Origin: Rehmannia glutinosa
Lineage: Eukaryota > Streptophyta > Magnoliopsida > Lamiales > Orobanchaceae
Direction of reading: 5' to 3'
Assembly: GCA_016081115.2 (NCBI GenBank)
Contig: CM071924.1
Location: 93,448,616-93,512,615 of the forward strand
Length of the DNA stretch: 64,000 nt
Part shown: piece by piece, positions 57,765 through 64,000 of the stretch
Numbering within the stretch: position 1 is the stretch's first letter
Layout: every line of letters begins with the position of its first letter
Translations under genes and position numbers: made by a program
The notes under the pieces: model-generated
The model's database searches: none
What the model was told of the DNA's origin: nothing
The model's input: the letters and a program-made list of their open reading frames with translations, nothing else

Positions 57765-58325
57765 TCATATTGGGCCATGAGACATGTTTCCCTGTCTCAA
57801 TTTATGGAATTCATCCCGGCGTGACTCCTTCATGACTTGGGGTATGTATTGCTCATTGAATTCAGCGAGGAAATTTTCCCAAGTTCTCTCTACTAGATCC
57901 TGTTCCCACTTTCTCTCAACTGCTCTCCACCAATCCCGAGCGCCGCTTCTAGTCCGAACACTGCGAGTGTAACCTTTACATTCTTTGGAATATTGAAGGG
58001 CATTAAAGATATTCTCTATCTTCTCGATCCATTCTTCTGCTTTCATGTCATCTGGTTCCCCTAAGAAAGTCGGGGGGTCGAATCGTAGAAACCTCTCCAA
58101 GGTGCGGTCATTCGTCTCTCGAGCAGGTTCATGGTTAGGCTGACAAGGCTCTGCTTGTTGCCTCATGAAAACCAATATCTGTTGCAGGGCTATTGCAGTT
58201 AGGTTATCCCCTGCGATTGGCGGAGGAGGTGGTGGCAATTCGGGGGAGGGTGCCCGATCCCTTTGCGCATCATTGTTCCTTTGGGGTATACGGCGGGGTC
58301 TCCCGCATCCACGGTTTCCAGCCAT
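57765..58325 (-). pseudogene. Chromovirus Gag N-terminal part
   Basis: Starts MAGNRGCGRPRRIPQRN (likely true start). A Pro-rich segment follows, then the capsid domain: FLRFDPPTFLGEPDDMKAEE, WIEKIENIFNAL, ARDWWRAVERKWEQD and FNEQYIPQVMKESRRDEFHK. The frame breaks at the conserved FHKLRQGNMS box. Homologous sequence continues to 57465 in other frames. Confidence 0.85.
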
Positions 58326-59570
58326 GTATCTGAGGTTTAGTTACAATACAAAAATGAATGATTCCAGTAAATATTCGCGTAAACAAGTTATACCGCAAGG
58401 AGAGCAACATAAGTACACAAGACATAGAACAAGTAGAAAAGATATATCCATTAATGTGAAAATTTGAATACATCCAAAGGAGTTCATACAATAGACTACA
58501 GAATCGATGGTAAATTTGAAATCATGGTACAACGAAACGCAAAATACAACAGGAAGGTAATATGCGTCTGATACTATCTATCACAAAAGCTATCTATTCA
58601 GTGAGGTCACCGTCATCATCACTAGCGGCCTCGCCCGTAACAGGAACTTGATCGGGTTGAGGTAGCACCTCAAAGATTAGGCCGATTGGCAAAATCTAGC
58701 CTTTGTTCTAGTCCGAGGAGCATCATCGAGTGGGGCGGCTTCAAAGCGCCTCGGGCTCTTCATCTTCCATTGGATCCTCATCGGGATCCTCTTGGGTCTT
58801 CTTCAGGATCCTCCTCGGGATCCTCTTCATTACTCGGCCTCGAGGTCGGGCATTGGTTTCGCCTCGGGCGTGGCTTGATGGCGCATTAGCTACTAAGGCG
58901 GCCTCAGCGCAAAGATCCCGCCCCAGGTTAAGGCGTGCGTGATGTCCTTGATCACTGCATTTGTTTGCCGATGGTCTCTCATGGCGTCTATGGTGTCTCT
59001 TGACATGTGCGCCTCCATTCTCCACTTCGTGCGACCTTCCTCGCACGTTCCATCTTCTCGCGAGTATTATCCAGGCGTTCTGGTTCAATCAATTTGATCC
59101 TCGCGGCGCGGATGGTGTCCTCGCGATCTTTAACGAGGAGACTAAGGTTATTCTTCTCTTCTAGACTCTTTGTCGGGAGGTGTCCTAGTTCACGAGTGCA
59201 TTGTCGTTCCTGGTAAGCTCGAGTCGGCCCGTAGGAATGCCAGTGCCAATGAAGCTCTAAGGCCTTATAGTGATCCCGTTCAAAACGAGCCGATTACGTC
59301 CCACCAGGTTGGGGGTGCGGCTCTATCTGTCAAACAAAACTGAGGCGGATTAGACGGATGTAAAGGAAAGATAAGGAGAACAAGGAAAGAATGACTAAGG
59401 AAAGTCAGTCAAAAGTCAACTAAGTCAAATCAAGTATGACTATGGATTCTCCAAGTATGCCATTTTTGAAATCGATTTCATACTTAATTAGTCAAGTCGT
59501 GGTACTACCCAACACAATCCGAGGGTCCTATCCTGGGTCAGCTCAGTGTAAGTTTCCATCTTACTAGCCG
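58326..59570 (-). mobile_element. Chromovirus leader with acidic-repeat frame
   Basis: Leader between PBS and gag. Around 58765-58830 repeated ggatcc(c/t)cgagga units encode EEDPEEDPEEDP in one minus-strand frame. A 115-codon frame (58741-59088 minus) overlaps in another register. No known domain; it may be a decayed extra ORF. Confidence 0.5.
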
Positions 59571-59582
59571 AGCTCGATACCA
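59571..59582 (-). other. Primer-binding site of chromovirus
   Basis: On the minus strand, tggtatcgagct lies a few bases inside the 5' LTR. It matches the initiator tRNA-Met PBS tggtatcagagc except for a missing base. Confidence 0.75.
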
Positions 59583-59587
59583 TAACT

Positions 59588-62500
59588 CATCACGCCCAAA
59601 CGTGACGCGACAACGATCAATCACTTAAGCAGAAATAAATCAACACCCCTAAACCAAAGATACGAAACTCCAATTGAAATAGAGTCTAATGCGGCGGAAT
59701 TAAAATAAACACGAGTACAAATTACATCTTCAAGTCCGGCGGTATCCGAAAGCAACCCAAAAGATTATACGAGTTAACTTACAGCCCAAAACAGAAATAA
59801 AATGAAGAGTCCAACAACAAATAAAAGTAAAAGGAAATGTCGCTCCACATCACTGATAGGGATTCAATCTGAGTGAGGTTCGATGTCTTCAGCGTACTCT
59901 TCATCTAAAGGTTAGAAAACCAGGAGGGAATGAGACATAAATCTCAGTGGATGGGTGATCGTGTGGGAGTGTGGCGATATATAAAGTTAATGCGAGAAAA
60001 CGGTTGTATGAAACTCGTGAGGTATGATGCATGTGTTCACACATAGTCCACAAGCGTCGTGATAAATATATTAAGTAATATACTTATACGATTTAAGAAA
60101 AGCGATTCGTGGTCACGCAGCACTATGGTTCAAGCAAGACATGGGGATTGCGTCGATGTGTAGCGCCAATCCTATGCAAGACAATTAGTGGTTGCGTCTT
60201 CGATATGTAGCGCCAACCCGACCCGTTCCGTTCAACTTTGGAATCGTGTGGATCGAGGCGGTGATTCCTTTGTTCTTCCTTGTAACTCCCCGTTCATGAT
60301 GGTCAAAGACCCGTCACCTTATCGCTCCGTAGGCAAAGACAAAATCCACGTTGGAGCTAGCAAGGCTCTGATTCGTCATAATCATGATTATACCTCAAGT
60401 ACTACGACCCGCTTCCCTTGGACAAACTCCGTCCCTCAGTTGCGGGATTAAGACGATGGGGCCGGAGAGTGGAATAGCAGCCGAGCTGCCCGGTACCATC
60501 CCCGATGTATCTATTCCGACTGTGAGTTCGACACACCAAGTTAACTCAGGCAGGAAATTAAGTACACGTTCAGGTAGTCAACCAGGCAGTCGAGTATTAT
60601 TTATTCGGGAAGCAGTTCATGAAAAGTTCTCAAATTTTGCACAAGATAGTTATGGCGTTGGTGGAGTTATTGGGATGAAGATAATTATCGGGAGGATAAA
60701 TAGTCTTCGATATCTTAAGGATTAGGAGGAACATAAATCCCGTTATAGATTCGAAATCGCGAGACGAGGAAGTCGCCCCGCGATCGAGTATTAATCGGTC
60801 AAGACGATCCGATAAGTCAAGGGATTCTTTTAAGAAAATAAAATATTTTAATTAAATATTAAAGTCAGAGGGCCCGGGGCTGTTTCTTTAAAAGAGAATA
60901 ATTTGAGTTAGGTCCTTATAAAAATAAAATTTACAATTAGCCCCGTTTTGTCAAAACCAATACTTTTGGGGTTAAAAGTTAATTAAATAAATGTACCGAC
61001 CTTGAACAATTATGAGGTCAGTTCCTAAATTCTCTTAATTGTTCAGAGATTCAGGTTTTTAGAGTTTTGAGGTCGATTTTTTATAAAATTCTCACATTCG
61101 CCCCAAATTTGTTAAAATTGTCATTTCGGGCCCTAAGTTTAAAATAATCGGAACTCACAAACCGGAAGGGCTTCTAATGTGATTACAGTTGGAAAATGTC
61201 ACTAAGGTTAGTGGGATATTGGGACAAAAACAGTTTTAAAACGTCTTAAGTATAGGTCCCTTAACTTTTAAAAATCTCATTTTTGTCCAATTTTGAAATA
61301 ATTGCCTTTAAGGCTTTTAGGGGTCCAATTGTTATGAAGTTTGAACCTTGGGTCCAAAATATAATTATGTTATAGGTAAATTAGTATTTCCAGTTGCATG
61401 GGCTGCATAAGTCCTGGAAATTTCATTTGGGTCCTCAAGTTTAATCTTTTACAATTTGGTCCTTCAAGTTTCATAAAATTACTTTCCAAGCTCTAAACAC
61501 TTGGATTTTTGGAATACACTTAAAATATGTTATTTCCAGTACCTTAAGAGTTAAAATTTAAAATTTTAAAATTTGGGTCTGGTGCAGTTTCGAAATTTAC
61601 AAAATAGCCCTTAAACTTCTCAAATTTTGCAATCTAGTCCTTGGGCTTTTAAAGGTTGATTTTTAATTATCTAAAAACTCTTAAAACTTTATTAAAATGT
61701 CAAAACATCATTTTTGAACCTGAGTACAGTCCCAAAAATCAAAAATTACAGAGAGGTCCCTTAAGTTTTATTTTCTTGCAATTAAGTCCACCAACTTTCT
61801 ATTTTTGCATCTTAAGTCCAAAAATCGAAATTTAATCAATTATGCTCGACTTTTCCAGGTTATAAATCATTAAAAACATAGATTTCAAAGGTCATAAACA
61901 TACATATCCATTTCGTGCAAGCATTCATCAAGTACAACAATAAAGTGTACATGTATGTCTTAATTTTCGATAAATCGCATTTTTGAGCAACACATGAGAA
62001 TTTTTTCCAACTAGATACAAGAAAATAGCATGCAATACATAATATATATCTCAAGTGCTCAATAACAAAATACTACATGCATATTTTCAATTTAAAACAC
62101 CTAGAAGTTGAAAGGATTTTTCCACCCACCTTGTTTGTTCGGTTGATTGGTGTAAAGTGATGTGACACTAGACCTTGAGGATTTTAACCCTCACTTAAGG
62201 AAGCCCCTAAGTCAAATAATACAAGGATTTTTGAGTTAGAAAATGAAGATTTGAACTAAGGATGGAAAAAGAGAAATAGGCCAAAGGTACCACACTTACC
62301 TTGTGTAGTTGAAAGTTGTAGTCAAAATTTGATAGTCTCTTAAGAACTTAATCACCTCTTAACCAAAGATCCAAGGTCAGCCCCTAACCACCTCAAAATG
62401 AAAAATTTGGTGTTAAAATTCGGAATTAATAGGGAAGAAGAAGATGGTACCAAAAATCCCATTTCTTACCTTGTAGTCCAAATTCTTCAAATTTTTCTTC

Positions 62501-63619
62501 AAGTCTAGAAGTCCTCTTCACGGTGATGGTGAGACTCTTTAGTATCTTCCAAGTCTTCTAAGTATACCTCAAAAATCAAAGTTCCAAACCTAAGTTAAGA
62601 AGTGAAGATGATGAGCTAGAGGATAACAAGATGATTTTTAGAACAAAATTTCTTACCTTGTGTAGGGAGGGGTGTTCGAATTTTTTGTAAGTAGAAGAGA
62701 AGGGTTTCTTGTATTTTTTGTTAAGTTTTTAAGAGAAGAAAAAAAAAAGAAATATGTAGAGAGAGGTAGGAGGATTTTATAGAGAGAGAAGAGAAAATAC
62801 AAGACTTAGGATAATTTGTGTTGGTGAAATGAAATGTGAAGGAAGAAACTTGAACAAAATCCTTGCTCAACAAGGCCATTATGGCCGTCCCCTTGGAGAG
62901 AAAAGGAGACAAAAATTTTGTTTTGTTCCAAGTCTTGAAAGGTGTAGGTTGCATGAGGGACAATGACCTTGGTCAAGATGAGGTCTTGCATGGGAGGATG
63001 AAATTGAAGGGTTTGAGAAGAATGTTGGCATGGGGTGTTGGGAAGCCTCCAACATGTTGGGTAAGTTTATAATAAAGAATTGGTGTATAAGATATTGTGT
63101 AAAAGATTTGAATTAATGGTGTAAAAATACACAAGGTGTACATGTACAAGAGTTGGGAGATATTTCTACACCAAAACTCCCATTATGGCCGCCCACTCAA
63201 GGGGTATTTGTGGTATTCCCATATTTTGTTTCGTCCCAAATTGGTGATAATAGATGAATAATATCAATCTCCAAAATAATTAGTGATCTCCTTGATCACT
63301 TATAAGTCTCATGATCATTTAATCTAAATCGAATTATTAATTCTATAAGGCACAATCTCTAAATAACTAGTCTCTTAAAATTCTAAGGTGACTAAAAAAA
63401 AATACACAAGTAATAATAATGATGATCAACCAAGTGATCATAAATATGAATTAAAATTAATAAATGATTATGATCACAAGAAATAAATAAGGGAAATTAA
63501 AGATGAAATGTATTTATCATTAATATTTACCCGTCAAAGCGACGCGCTAGAATTGTCAAATAGTACACAGACGATACGTGATATAAGTATGTGTTCGAAT
63601 AAAAATCGAGGGCTTCACA
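59588..63619 (-). repeat. 5' LTR of Tekay-like chromovirus
   Basis: 4.03 kb, collinear with 49746-53776. On the minus strand it starts TGTGAAGCCCTCG at 63619. Its inner end reads GTGATGAG-like sequence where the other LTR has GTGACA, showing a point-mutated terminus. The TSD GGTTC follows at 63620-63624. Confidence 0.95.
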
Positions 63620-63659
63620 GGTTCTATATTTGTTGTATGGTGTCTTGGGTTCAACCTTC

Positions 63660-64000
63660 CACTACAACAAAAGGTTTAGTTTTTTCCTTTTTCAGTGAGA
63701 CTTTCATTTAATATGACTATACTAAACTTTCTTTGTTTTTTTTTTTACAAAAAAGTTGCAAATGTCTCCTATCCGAAAAATGTATAAACGACCCTAGTCA
63801 AACTCGTTTATATTTTTTCGACTTTTGTTTTATTTAGTTTTAGTAGTAGAAGCTTATTTTTGAAAGACATTAAAATTAGATTAGCCGCCATTTAAAATCG
63901 ACATTAAATGTCGTTATGAAAGAGACGACTTTTTACTTGGCGTTTTTGACTATATTTTTTAACATTTCACTTTATGTATTATTTGTGTAAATTATTTTGG
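63660..64000 (+). mobile_element. CACTA-type element terminus, runs off the window
   Basis: CACTACAACAAAAGG is a classical En/Spm terminal sequence. It is followed by subterminal motifs with short inverted repeats (cgacattaaatgtcg near 63899, agagacgact near 63920). No coding sequence before the window ends. Confidence 0.6.

Noticed and set aside
49746..63619. Plus-strand and overlapping frames within the chromovirus (for example 56638-57033, 58165-58467)
   Set aside because: Antisense shadows of the minus-strand gag-pol.
1..64000. CRISPR array, prokaryotic operon or organellar genome segment
   Set aside because: The regular repeats seen are LTR, CACTA or microsatellite repeats; the gene content and introns are nuclear plant.

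Overview
The window is nuclear DNA from a higher plant, most likely a eudicot. It is AT-rich and dominated by nested retrotransposons. One multi-exon host gene is recognisable, with plant-type splice sites. No bacterial operon structure, CRISPR array, rRNA or tRNA gene was seen.

Layout, left half. 1-2817 is the 3' end of a Ty3/gypsy (Tat/Athila-like) element with its LTR. 2818-15115 is a broken L1-type LINE ORF2 hit by three insertions: a short poly(A) retroposon with a 17-bp target duplication (2977-3714), a probable Tekay/Del-like solo LTR (4741-14396), and, inside that LTR, a complete but pol-deleted SIRE-like copia element (5147-12337, TSD ACTTT). 15.1-17.2 kb carries SINE and LINE debris, including one SINE with a perfect 16-bp TSD. 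17620-19998 is the 5' half of a second copia element, cut off by a gypsy 5' LTR (19999-21423). A Tekay-type solo LTR (21894-24094, TSD TTTCG) and another gypsy 3' end with LTR (about 25.9-28.04 kb) follow.

Layout, middle. 28.4-36.3 kb holds an RPA70-like pseudogene, a 5'-truncated LINE (32112-34126), tandem repeats and a 409-bp fold-back element. 36450-40246 is an apparently intact seven-exon gene for a DWARF27-type plastid beta-carotene isomerase, the first committed enzyme of strigolactone biosynthesis. Its predicted protein is 250 residues and intron 2 is GC-AG. Introns 1 and 6 are full of MITE-like DNA. 40.4-44.8 kb holds a hAT-like MITE, a CACTA terminus with 171-bp tandem repeats, and the 3' end of a third copia element with its LTR.

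Layout, right end. 45.1-49.5 kb contains short exon-like pieces resembling unrelated housekeeping genes (DCP5/LSM14, Noc1/CEBPZ, Urb2/Npa2), all on the minus strand. This looks like a gene-capturing transposon and is the best candidate in the window for something undescribed. 49746-63619 is a complete minus-strand Ty3/gypsy chromovirus with 4-kb LTRs, a perfect TSD (GGTTC), PBS, PPT and a frameshifted gag-pol ending in a chromodomain. A CACTA-type terminus starts at 63660.

Only the D27 gene is likely to have a host function. The rest are selfish elements in successive layers, almost all defective through frameshifts, truncation or deletion.
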